This document shows, one piece after another, positions 25,366 through 33,864 of a DNA stretch of 64,000 nt. Origin of the DNA: Echinometra lucunter. Lineage: Eukaryota > Echinodermata > Echinoidea > Camarodonta > Echinometridae. How positions within the stretch are numbered: the stretch's first letter is position 1; every line of letters begins with the position of its first letter. The position numbers were made by a program, and so were the translations under genes. The notes under the pieces were generated by a model. The model did no database searches and was not told the DNA's origin. It worked only from the letters and a program-made list of their open reading frames with translations. The stretch spans positions 28,302,396-28,366,395 of the forward strand of contig CM057154.1 in the NCBI GenBank assembly GCA_029962745.1. Reading direction: 5' to 3'.

Positions 25366-26709
25366 GATACTGCTGCTGCTGATAATTAACTATTGACTTG
25401 ACTAAACATGCTAAACCCACAAAAACTTTTAACTTGAAGTCTGTACACATGGTACATTTGACTGGTAGCATAGTACTTAGACTGAAATTCTGTCTCTAGT
25501 TTCTCTAAGGAGGAGAGCCGACCATACCCAAATAATTATGAGGCTTACATGTACGACAAAACTAGAGACAGAATTTTCGGTCCAGATATAATGGGGGGAC
25601 CCTTGTCTGCACACCTAATATTTCACTTAAACTTGACAAACTTTCCTTTTTGTATTCCTCTAATGGCTGACCTCATTTTAATCCTCATATCCTAGGGAGT
25701 AACTGTGCCGAAAATCTCATCGAAATCCGAACAAGAACAATGTGATTTTCACAAGAAAAGGCGATGGTGTAAATTTGACGCTAAAAAGAGGAAGGTGCCC
25801 TTGTCTGCGCACTCATTCACTTTACATGCAATTTGGGACTTTTTGCATGAAAGTGGCATTTTCAACGCATGTGAGTAAAGTATACATAAAATAGACACCT
25901 TTCGCCCATTTTTCGTCATTTTTTCAGTGATACATATCGCTAAAATTGATTTAAAGACGATTGTGTTCGTTGCGTCTTTTGTGATGGTAGAATCATGCAG
26001 TTACACGTATGCGCAGACTTGGGGACTGCACAGGCAAGGGGCATCAGACCATACTACTACAAGGGAGGAAGAATGAAAGAATGATCTCCAAATAGTACTA
26101 AGGGCAAAATATGGCACAAGAAGAAAAAGAAACACAAGAAGAATAGCATACAAAAGAAGTTATCACATAGTCTTTTTATGTGGCACTGTACATACACTGC
26201 ACCGACCAGCCAAACCAGTACAAGAATACATCAGATGGTGGATTGTACTCATCTAGAAGAAGAAGAAGAAGAAGAAGTAAAATTTGGCGCTAATGCACTT
26301 TCATATCCATGTCTGATGACTGACGGAATAAAGCGCTGCTGGTGTTGCACACATTACTTAGATCTAGTTACTTAGCACAGTGGTCATGGTGGTGTAACTG
26401 TGTGCTTTATTCCGTCAGGCTTGGAAACGAAAGTGCATTAGCGCCTGAAATTTTAGGATCTACTAACCTTTTGTCACTTGATTCGGAACTAAAAAATCGT
26501 TGCAATAGTACCCGTGCGCGTGGAGTTTGAGCCAGTTTTCGCAAATTTTCACGCCCACAGTTCAGGCGGGGACAGCTCCCGTCATTCCGCTGAAACAAGC
26601 TGCGAACGGAGCATAAGCTATTTCTCCGCGGAAATTGGCCAATATTTCGATATTGTACATACAGAAATGAGGCATAATACAACCTAACAGTTCTGAGAAA
26701 GCAAGACAT
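10239..26709 (-). CDS. MMAB: Cob(I)alamin adenosyltransferase, mitochondrial (MMAB)
   Basis: Transfers the 5'-deoxyadenosyl group of ATP to cob(I)alamin in mitochondria, making the cofactor of methylmalonyl-CoA mutase. Coding exons in transcript order: 26709-26468, 22462-22395, 21932-21839, 20901-20841, 19658-19586, 18932-18835, 14922-14858, 11252-11193, 10338-10239 (TAA 10241-10239). All junctions are GT-AG and the phases agree throughout, giving 286 residues (human about 250). Exon 1 encodes an Arg/Ser-rich leader ending [11 protein letters not shown], typical of mitochondrial import. Next come the ATP-binding start [12 protein letters not shown], then [40 protein letters not shown], the signature [20 protein letters not shown], and [12 protein letters not shown] near the C-terminus. 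The arginines of VCRRAERR and the Asp of LSDYLF, which matter in the human enzyme, are kept. Intron 1 (4.0 kb), intron 6 (3.9 kb) and intron 7 (3.6 kb) hold most of the repeats. The choice of Met at 26709 is the least certain part. Confidence 0.93.
10349..10366. repeat. (GA)n tract in MMAB intron 8
   Basis: A short GA repeat beginning about 10 bases upstream (in transcript sense) of the last exon, forming part of its pyrimidine tract. Confidence 0.8.
11026..11056. repeat. Interstitial telomere-like repeat
   Basis: CCCTAACCCTAATCCTAACC and further CCTAA units make about five imperfect copies of the TTAGGG telomere motif on the complementary strand. It lies in MMAB intron 8, about 140 bp from the adjacent exon. 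Confidence 0.8.
11270..11307. repeat. (GA)n microsatellite in MMAB intron 7
   Basis: About 38 bases of GA repeat close to the acceptor of exon 8 at 11252. Confidence 0.95.
12534..12941. mobile_element. piggyBac-like MITE, copy 2 (MMAB intron 7)
   Basis: The 408-bp sequence is about 88% like 7990-8388 over its whole length, including GGAATTATTTAAAGCCTAAT and CTGCTCATGTATTTGGTATG. The right end is CACGAATGGG followed by TTAA. At the left the terminus reads CCCATTTGTGA and its TTAA has mutated to TTTT. Older or less well kept than copy 1. Confidence 0.85.
13985..14106 (-). mobile_element. tRNA-derived SINE fragment
   Basis: On the minus strand a tRNA-like head, GGTGCCGTGATTGAGCCG..., has a perfect B-box (GGTTCGATCC) and then ...TGCCCCTGAGCAAGGCATTTTATC, a block seen in many SINE bodies. 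It is too diverged to be a working tRNA. It lies in MMAB intron 7. Confidence 0.65.
15960..16200. repeat. G-rich element of unresolved type (MMAB intron 6)
   Basis: GGGGCTACTCTTTGGGCCC, GGGGGCGAATTCGCCCC and an 18-base G run resemble the interior of the hAT-type elements elsewhere in the window. I could not find paired termini or a target duplication. Confidence 0.3.
16748..16800. repeat. (TA)n microsatellite
   Basis: Alternating TA with a short ACACACA interruption, in MMAB intron 6. Confidence 0.95.
18291..18550. mobile_element. Non-autonomous hAT-type element (copy 2, MMAB intron 6)
   Basis: The 260-bp unit has inverted ends CAGGGCCATATGCAAG and (complement of the right end) CATGGCCATACGTAGG. 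Near-identical 8-bp flanks are CCCCAGGA (18283-18290) and CCCCAGGG (18551-18558). The interior has a G run, a C run and GCGAGGGCGCGAAGCGACC. No transposase. Confidence 0.75.
21107..21131. repeat. (GA)n-(G)n tract
   Basis: A GA repeat passing into a 15-base G run inside MMAB intron 3. Confidence 0.9.
21177..21466. mobile_element. Long foldback element in MMAB intron 3
   Basis: Left arm 21177-21292 and right arm 21346-21466 are inverted copies of about 116-121 bp with roughly 90% identity. Shared phrases include GTAGTCAAAAGAACATCCCT and ACAAAAGTAATCACTATGAAC. The spacer is about 53 bp. The intron transcript could fold into a long hairpin. Confidence 0.9.
22837..23871. mobile_element. Non-autonomous hAT-type element with 8-bp TSD (copy 3, MMAB intron 1)
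   Basis: The 1035-bp unit begins CAGGTGCGGCAGAGC and has the complementary end CAGAGGCGGCGCTCC. The exact target duplication GAAAGAGG lies at 22829-22836 and 23872-23879. The inside is an irregular tandem array of phrases such as GGGGCACTTATCA and AAATGGGCA, with a G run at the left and an 18-base C run at the right. No coding capacity. Confidence 0.85.
24042..24776. repeat. Long GAT/AGT/AAT trinucleotide satellite (MMAB intron 1)
   Basis: It starts as (GAT)n, then (AGT)n at 24076-24125, then about 650 bp of AAT repeat punctuated by GAT, CAT and AAC units. The right half (about 24540-24740) is a 60-bp higher-order repeat: successive 60-base blocks are almost identical. Long poly-Ile, poly-Asn and Tyr/His frames on both strands are products of the repeat. 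Confidence 0.97.
25308..25382. repeat. (GAT)n microsatellite
   Basis: GATGATGAT with a short interruption (GTCATGATG), ending in CTGCTGCTG. MMAB intron 1. Confidence 0.95.
25472..25585. repeat. Short inverted repeat
   Basis: GAAATTCTGTCTCTAGTTT at about 25483-25502 is matched in inverted form by AAACTAGAGACAGAATTTTC at about 25559-25578. MMAB intron 1. Confidence 0.7.
26279..26453. mobile_element. Foldback element abutting MMAB exon 1 donor
   Basis: Left arm 26279-26335 (AAAATTTGGCGCTAATGCAC ... GACGGAATAAAGC) pairs with right arm 26403-26453 (GCTTTATTCCGTCAG ... GTGCATTAGCGCCTGAAATTTT). The right arm ends 14 bases inside intron 1 from the donor at 26467-26466. Confidence 0.8.
26468..26709 (-). 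CDS. MMAB: MMAB exon 1, mitochondrial leader
   Basis: 80 codons plus two bases (AG), followed by the donor GTTAGT. The next exon begins with a single T and then GAG TCA, so AG+T gives Ser and the frame runs on into [20 protein letters not shown]. The peptide is rich in Arg, Ser and Leu and poor in acids until its end, as expected for a mitochondrial presequence. An upstream in-frame Met is not available before a stop. The assignment rests on phase and composition, not on homology. Confidence 0.75.
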
Positions 26710-27187
26710 GCTTCAGATGACTTAATCTATATTTTACTTACAAAACAAAAAAATGAAAAATTCCTACTAACAATTTTGTTCACGCATGGGACTGCTGCTT
26801 ATTTTTCTGACGTTTCCGCACTTGCCTCTGTAATTCTTAATTACTTAAAATTTTTAGCAATACAATCAAATAAAATTTTAATAATAATTGAAGATAATAT
26901 ATGTTTTGGCATGAGTAATATTATTCTGTGGTCATTGATGAATAATTCTATTTTTATTACGTTTTTTCAGCTCAAGTTGGTTAGTTTCTGATTGCAAATT
27001 CGACACTTTGGGGTAGGTGCCTACATACAAAGTACAATGTATGTTAGGCCCAACTTCTTCTTAGATCGAATATTTTTAGACGCGCCTGAAATTGTCAAGG
27101 TTTTAACAAAGTCCAGGAGAGTTCGTGAAGTTGTTTATATACAATACTGTTAAATGGTAAGTTAATCTTCAGAATGATTTTAGTGAG

Positions 27188-27657
27188 ATGGTGTCATGTC
27201 AGGAGATTTTATGTCATGAAATGAGAGTGAGACTGAGAACTGAGATTGAGAATTGAGTCTGACATGTCTGACAATGAAGAATGCCTGCTGATGAGCCTAA
27301 GCCTGGCTAAGCCTGGCTAAGGAAAATGACACTGCACTGACATGACTGACGTGACAAGTGACAGACACTGCCAGACATGTACGTACATAACCGTGTAGAA
27401 TGAGTGTAGATCTAGGCCTAACTGCCATGGTGTCATGTCAGGAGATTTTAATGTCATGAAATGAGAGTGAGAACTGAGAATTGAGTCTGACATGTCTGAC
27501 AATGAAGAATGCCTGCTGAGCCTAAGGCTAAGCCTGGCTAAGGAAAATGACACTGCACTGACATGACTGATGTGACAAGTGACAGACACTGCCAAAAGTG
27601 CCAGACATGTACGTACATAACCGTGTAGAATGAGTGTAGATCTAGGCCTAACTGTTA
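27188..27657. repeat. Tandem duplication, 239-bp period
   Basis: Copy 1 is 27188-27426 and copy 2 is 27427 to about 27657. They match at over 90% (ATGGTGTCATGTCAGGAGAT ... GTGTAGATCTAGGCCTAACTG) with small indels. Each copy is itself rich in TGACATG/CATGTCA words. Open frames across it are accidental. Confidence 0.9.
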
Positions 27658-27686
27658 CATGTACTATTGATAAAAACTTGTGTGCA

Positions 27687-28556
27687 TGTGAAATTAGGCA
27701 AACCCGGAGAATAGGGGACCGGAACGCGCGCGCATGCCATTTGTACTGTGCAGAGATCGGCAGCAAAGCCGAAAGTCAGGGTATGTGACAAGTCCATGAT
27801 CAAGTTCAAAATGATTTTAAAATATGTTTTAATCAAGTAATTATGTTCTAATATATTTACATTGTCCTCTCGGCTTTCAAATGTGTGATTATGTGGTGAA
27901 AATCATTTTGATTTTTGCCACAAATGGGCAAGAGTTCCATATGTACCCCTGCTGAAATTGAAAAAAAAATATAAGGATATGACTTGGAATGATAGGTCTA
28001 ATCATAATATCAAATACTGAACATGGAAAAATGCTATAGATTAAGAAATATGGGTTTATTCTGTCAGAATTAAGAGCTTACCTGTAAACTGTGCATTTCA
28101 CATAGACATCGATTTATTTAGAGATCTAGTCAGAAAAATAAGAGCAATGCATTCTAGGAGTGAGACTAATCGCGACTTCCGGCTTATAGTCATTATGAAA
28201 TCCTTCACTTTCAGCGATCTCTCGCTAACTCGATAGGTAAGGCGTCAGTCTTGAGAAGTAGATGTCCCGAGTTCGAGTCACGTCGGCAGGCGTGGTAGGC
28301 CAAGAAAAAACAAAGAGTTGAGAAGAAAACAGTGGAAAATAAGGTGTCTCTGAACTTCATTTTTTTTTTAGCAGGGGGTACATATGGAACTCTTTCCCAG
28401 AAATGTTCTCAAACTCACAAATGTTTCATCCATGAATCTTGTGCAGATCGTCCCCTTCGCCGCCGACTCTGCCACTGCCACCGGCTGCATTTGCTTGCAC
28501 AAAAATGAATATGTGCGCGCGTTCCGGTCCCCTATTCTCCGGGGTTTGCCGTGAAA
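27687..28556. mobile_element. Foldback element with two nested arm pairs
   Basis: The outer arms, 27687-27733 and 28512-28556, share GGAGAATAGGGGACCGGAAC plus GCGCGC in inverted order. The inner arms, 27930-27953 and 28371-28395, share AGAGTTCCATATGTACCCCCTGCT. The sequence between the arm pairs is only weakly complementary. A tRNA-like SINE head sits in the loop at 28215-28290. Confidence 0.75.
28215..28290 (+). mobile_element. tRNA-like SINE head
   Basis: CTAACTCGATAGGTAAGGCG resembles a Pol III A-box region, and GAGTTCGAGTCACG is a near-perfect B-box at the usual distance. The acceptor stem does not pair as in a functional tRNA, so this is called a tRNA-derived repeat. Confidence 0.45.
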
Positions 28557-29010
28557 TATTGAATTTTGATAAAAGAATAAAACCCATGGCTTTGCAGTGT
28601 ATACAGCCACACGCGTGTGTCTTTACCTTATGGCCAGGCGCGTGTGGTTGTATCCACTCATCCTGTGTAGATCTAGATCTACTCGGTCAATGAATTGACC
28701 TCGTCCCCCAAATGTGACAAGTCTGTACCGAAACTACATACATGTAGCATGCTTTTCTACTGGTTACTTGACGACCTACGAGTCTGATAAGCGTCAGTTT
28801 TCTTCTTAAAATTCAGAATTTTTCAGTTCATTCATCAGATATGAAGCAGGAAGGGGAAAATTGGGAGCCTGAAGAACATTGCTGGTAGATCTAAGTAAAA
28901 TCAAAACTTTTCTTCTGTTTTATAGAAGATCTAAGTCAATGTATCTCGCGTTCGCGTCGGCAATTTGTTTCGCTATTCAAAACGCCGTTTTGACCTACGG
29001 GTGATTGTAT

Positions 29011-30084
29011 CCACAGCATCGACATGAGGATACAGCCACGCTCGTCTGAATTCCCACTTATACTCTGCACCGCAACAGCTATCGCTAGATCTAGTGTGTA
29101 TGTAAATTCATGCGACGGTGTGCTGCCAAACCCCAAAACTTGGATCATCACGAAGGATTTATCTCTTGAAATTCACTGAAATACAAACAATATTGTACTA
29201 TATTGTCACCTGCCTGCTGACCAGGTGAGAATGAAGTGAAAATATTGTTTGTATGGCAGAGTGACCTAACTTCGTTCAGGTCCAAACTTCGCGCACAGGG
29301 CCATATCTCAAAAACTAGAAAAGATTGTGAAAAACTGGTAGACCAACGGAAAGAGCACCCTGAAACTATCCTAGAAGTTACTTTCCTTTTGAAATTAGAG
29401 AAGGAATTTTGAAATTATGCATGAAAATTCGGCAAATTTGGCAGCGTTTTGCGTTCGTTCTGACAAAAACTGGACTTGTCGACAAGGGTCTAGAATTCCT
29501 CTTTTCGAGAGACGATGTCATCAAAATTGTAAGTAAAATGTGGTATCAAATTATTCTAGTAATGCAATTATCTTACCTTTTGTGGATCTCTATTTTGTAT
29601 TAATCACTTGAAAACTGGTGTGCGCGAAGTTAGGTCTCGTTATTTTTGTAACACTTTTCCAGGTCCAGAGCGGTGCGATACGACATCAAATTTTGCAATC
29701 GGGATATCTTTGGAATTCTTCATAAATAACATGTTATTCTTGCGCCCATTTGAAATCTAAAACTTTGCTTTGCCTTTGATGTCATTTAAATCAGAATAAG
29801 TTTTGGGTAAAATTGAGAAATTATGGATCAAAAATTGCCTTCATTAAAAAATTAAAATGTGCGCGAACTATGGTCCCCCCATCATATAATATGTAAGTGA
29901 AATCGAGAGATAAAACCTTCATGACGATCCAAGTTTTTCAAGTCGCAACACATACCGTCGCATTCATACACATCGCTTGTGCAGTGCAGTGCACACTAGC
30001 GATAGCTGTCGCGGCACAGACCTAAGTGAGAATTCTGAGGAGTGTGGCTGTATCCTGGTGTCGATGCTGTGGATACAACCACAT
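29011..30084. mobile_element. Large foldback element (arms about 170-190 bp)
   Basis: Left arm 29011-29178 and right arm 29897-30084 are inverted copies at roughly 75-80% identity (shared TGTATCCACAGCATCGACA, ACAGCTATCGCTAG, ATGCGACGGT, AACTTGGATC). Within the loop a second inverted pair, GACCTAACTTCG...CTTCGCGCAC (29270-29300) and GTGTGCGCGAAGTTAGGTC (29617-29636), suggests a nested insertion. No coding capacity. Confidence 0.8.
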
Positions 30085-30193
30085 GCGTGTGGCTGTTTAC
30101 ACTGCCTTGGTGATAATAGTCCAAATTGACTGAGCTGAGCTGATCGCCATTACAAGTAGCATTCACAACAACACAACACAAGTCTACTAAGTC

Positions 30194-30878
30194 TAGTTGG
30201 CAACTAACCCCATGGGGCTCCGCCACGAAGCAGGTGAGCCCCACACACATCTATTGACAGCACCAAAAAGCCGTCAGTTTGGTTCGCTTATTTTTCTCAA
30301 ATTAGTTCAAAAGTTGAAAAATTGTGCTTATTATGTACTCACCAACTCACCAACTCTCTCAGAATGATTTGGGAGAAAAAAGATACAAATTTCTCGTCCT
30401 ATGAAAATGATCCCGTGTTGCAGCGTCCATTCCACAAATCGAAAAACAATTATGCGCAGAGTAAGATGAATATTCATATTTTGCAGCGCGGTTCGTTCAA
30501 AATTATTGAATATGCATGAGGATGACAACAGGTATATCGCGATATGAATGGAGTCGCACAGCACGCTCTGTTCTTTGAGATATGCGTATTCAGCGATATT
30601 GTGAATATTCATGTATTTTTTTAATCTGTGGAACAGACGCTTCAACATGGGATCATTTTCATAGGACAAGAAAATCATATCTTTTTTCTTCCAAATCATT
30701 TTCAGAAGAGGATTTCAGAGGGTTTGCTGGTTGGCCAGAGAGTTGGTGAGTACATAAAGCACAATTTTTTAACTTCTGAACTAATTTGAGAAAAATAAGC
30801 AAACCAAACTGACGGCTTTTCGACGCTGTCAATAGATGTGTGTGGGGCTCCGCCGCTTAGTGGGGTTAGTTGGCAGCT
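30194..30878. mobile_element. Large foldback element (arms about 280 bp)
   Basis: Left arm 30194-30480 and right arm 30599-30878 are inverted copies at roughly 80-85% identity. The outer ends TAGTTGGCAACTAACCCC / GGGGTTAGTTGGCAGCTAA enclose CACACACATCTATTGACAGC. The loop is about 120 bp. Because the arms are copies, frames on opposite strands (30361-30519 +, 30331-30699 -) encode similar peptides. Confidence 0.88.
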
Positions 30879-31515
30879 AAAACAGCCCTTAGTTGCTTAC
30901 TACGCCTAGTTGCTACCTGAATTTTATTCACAAACACTCATAAGTTTTTGGCTGCTTATATTTCATAAAATATCCAGGAATTTTTCTTCACCTACAGGTA
31001 TGGACTCATGCATTCGCTCTCAGTATTAATGAAAGAGATTCCCCATAATGCCGTATGCAGATGCATGGCACTATTCAGGAGACTATTGTTGTCTAGTGTA
31101 TTCATCCCTAGCTGCTTCCTAAGCTTAGTTTGCAATTAATAAACTAATAAAATATTCACAAAACCTTACTATAACTAAACCTAGTTGCCAATTATCTTCT
31201 TTGCCTTATTTTTGAAGCCATTTTCAGGAAATAAAACTTCCGAAGTTCCTGATTTAGGCAATATCATTTACAGCTGTGCAAATAGACAGATAATCACACA
31301 CACAGACACACTGTGTAAAAAGTACATGTAATGTCCACAAGAAATGCATTACAAAGGCATCACCTGAAGTTACTCAGGCAAGCACCTATTCTGCTACTAG
31401 CATGCAACCAGATGTAAAAGTTCCCTCTTAACAAGTGTGCAACTACACATGTAGGTAATTTAGCTGGCAACTAAGGCTTACTTGGCAACTACTGTAACTT
31501 GGTATTAAAGCTTGC
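30860..31515. repeat. Dispersed (C)TAGTTGCCAACTA words
   Basis: Variants of the TAGTTG(C/G)CAACTA word recur at about 30860, 30888, 30909, 31168, 31455 and 31480 between unrelated sequence. They continue the terminal motif of the foldback at 30194-30878. Confidence 0.4.
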
Positions 31516-31616
31516 ATGAATACGGCCCCAGGTTTACTTGAAAAATAATATCAAGCAATTATTTCATGACTCCATCTAAGATTCTAAATTAAAAATGATT
31601 TAGATCTTTAGGCAAA

Positions 31617-31668
31617 CCTGGCATGGGGAGTAGGTAGTCTGGCCTGGGGAGTAGGTAGTCTGGCTTGG
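31617..31668. repeat. 21-bp tandem duplication
   Basis: GGCATGGGGAGTAGGTAGTC followed by GGCCTGGGGAGTAGGTAGTC, then GGCTTGGG: two full units and a partial third. Confidence 0.8.
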
Positions 31669-32504
31669 GAAAGGCTCCTGGAGAGTAGAAAAAAAAATGC
31701 TAACGCTTCTCTCCACAGAGCCTGGCATTTTTTTGGTAGTACAAGGTCTGGCAGTTTTGAAAACCTCTGGAAAATCAATTTTCCCTGGAGCCAATGTTAC
31801 CATGGAGCTTGTAACTATGGCTACTCTACATTTACAGGCTCCTCCATTGCAATTTTTGAAAAAATAATGAATTTAAAGTACACATGCATGAAATGTAAGG
31901 AAAAACTACATAAAGTGTGAAAACAACTCGCCAATGTTATTGACATGATTATTTTGTAATGCAGATTGAAAATGTCAGCTGTTGATGCATGTGCAATTTT
32001 ATGCTAGCGATACAAGATAAAGAATCAGTTACCTTGTAGTGCACCGGCAGGTGTGCTCACAGAATTTTTGTTGATGCTATACCAAAAGTTTCGTAAAATT
32101 TTCTTAAAATAGTATTGATCAACTTAGCTCTCTGCATCAGACGCGACGCTTGTGAAGATAAAATAGGCAATCACTTTCATGAGATCAGAGAAAGTTTATT
32201 TTGAGGTCTGATATTAGTGACTTTTGTGCAGTGATGCTGGTACATGTAAGTGTTGCTGTGTATGACTGAGTGTGTTCCTAGAAATGGTGCTATGGCCTTG
32301 CCCAGTACATGTACATGTTGTTTCAGCTGTCACTGCACTTAAAACGCAAGTGTGGTCCCCTATTGCCTGAGTTTGCCATGATTTATTCTTAGGTGCACAA
32401 GGAAAAAAATAGAAGAGAAATGAGAGTCTAGATGAGTGTTTTTTAATCCGTGTCATGTGACAAGCGATAGACTGTCCAGAAAGATTAGGATTTCAACTAT
32501 ATGT

Positions 32505-32745
32505 TTTCCCGTCCAATTTCGCACTCTGCATGCAAAAGTAAAGATAGGTCATTCAATTTCACACATAGTGCGTGAGCAAGTATAAATAGGCCATTCAGTT
32601 TCGCGGATAGGGCAGCCAAAATCACCAGTCGGCATTCGAATTCGCTATAGTCAGCCCAAATGGCCTGTTTGTATTCATAATTGTTTTAGGGCAACCAAAT
32701 TCGCCAATTGGCATACAAATTCGTACATAGTGCACTATTCATTTT
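32505..32745. repeat. Degenerate micro-repeat array, TTCGC/CATAGTGC type
   Basis: Phrases CCAATTTCGCACTCTGCATG, TTCAATTTCACACATAGTGCG, TTCAGTTTCGCGGATAGGGC, AAATTCGCCAATTGGCAT and AAATTCGTACATAGTGC recur with variable spacing. Same style as the arrays at 7440, 58880 and 61700, with a different core word. Confidence 0.5.
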
Positions 32746-33864
32746 AAGCAGAAATATGTAACAATTTATGAAATTATTCCATATGAATTTCAGTATCATG
32801 CATGTACATGTATATCCACCACACATGACCGTTAAGTCATATATTGTGACAGAGAATAACTTGTTTTTTGCACATGTGCTGTGCATTCTGAAAAACTCAG
32901 GAAATCCTGTTTTTCCCATTTCCTGGTTGTTTTTTCTATCATCAGTAGTTTACAAAGTGTACAAAAATTCATTTTTAAGTTTTAGCTTTTGAACTTACAG
33001 TATATTATGGAAGGAATTTCACCAAATTTTATTTTTCAAATTAAAATTTGTTCTATCAGTTACATTATAATTCATGTTTACTTAATGTACATGTACTTAT
33101 GAATCTTAAACTGTTTAATTTATAATGGAAGTTATATTGTTTCAAATATTTTCATATGGATCGGGTCTTTCAGAGGATTAGAGATTGAAATCACTAACCA
33201 CATTAGTATCTTTCTCACTCTACTGTAGTTACAGTAAAATGGTTGAGTTGCTTTTAGAATATGCACTAAAGTTTGATACGACAAGTTCAGTTCTGTGAAA
33301 GTGATAGCTAACTGATATTTTTATATTTCTTTTGCGTTTCCTTTTCCTGTTTGCCTTTTCTGCAGAGCTTCTTGATGTGACCAATGATGGCTCTAATTTT
33401 AGGGGATACTTGATGATCGGACACTTCCTGTCAGTGACGGGAGACCTTCCTTGCAAGGGAGACAGGAATCTTGGCCCTGATATGCAAAATCGCTTGTTTC
33501 CTAATATCTTCAGACGATAACGGCCATTTCCTCTTAAGTGGGCTCACTGCCAGTTTAATATGAGTACAGGCTGCTAGTGTGCAACAGTTGACGGCAGTTA
33601 ACAGGAATTTTTTATGTGATGTGCTATTGGACATCAGAGAACAAGTGCAAAGGAATGCTACGCAGGGGAGATTTTTAAAGGTCAGTGATATAAAGTCATT
33701 TGAGTTTGCTGTTATCAAGGGACGTGCACATTGCACATTGCGGATAATGCTGGACATAAATGTGTAAAGCTTGAGAGAACATCTACAGACACACCTTTTT
33801 GCACAGAGATTACTGTGCCATTTACATAGTGGATTTGTAACAATTTTTTCAGAGGGATTCCAAG

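Larger units (their letters stand above)
26710..33864. other. Intergenic region between MMAB and the PHETA-like gene
   Basis: No coding exon was recognised on either strand over about 7 kb. The two flanking genes are divergently transcribed, so promoters and 5' UTR exons must lie here, but none can be placed from sequence. The stretch 26710-27187 holds nothing recognised. Most of 27188-30880 is duplicated or inverted repeat sequence, listed separately. Confidence 0.6.

Noticed and set aside
27317..27766. 149-residue minus-strand frame
   Set aside because: It lies over a tandem duplication, its peptide repeats with the DNA unit, and no family resemblance was seen.
28215..28290. Functional tRNA gene
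   Set aside because: A- and B-box-like words are present, but the acceptor stem does not pair and no clean anticodon arm could be drawn; kept only as a SINE head.
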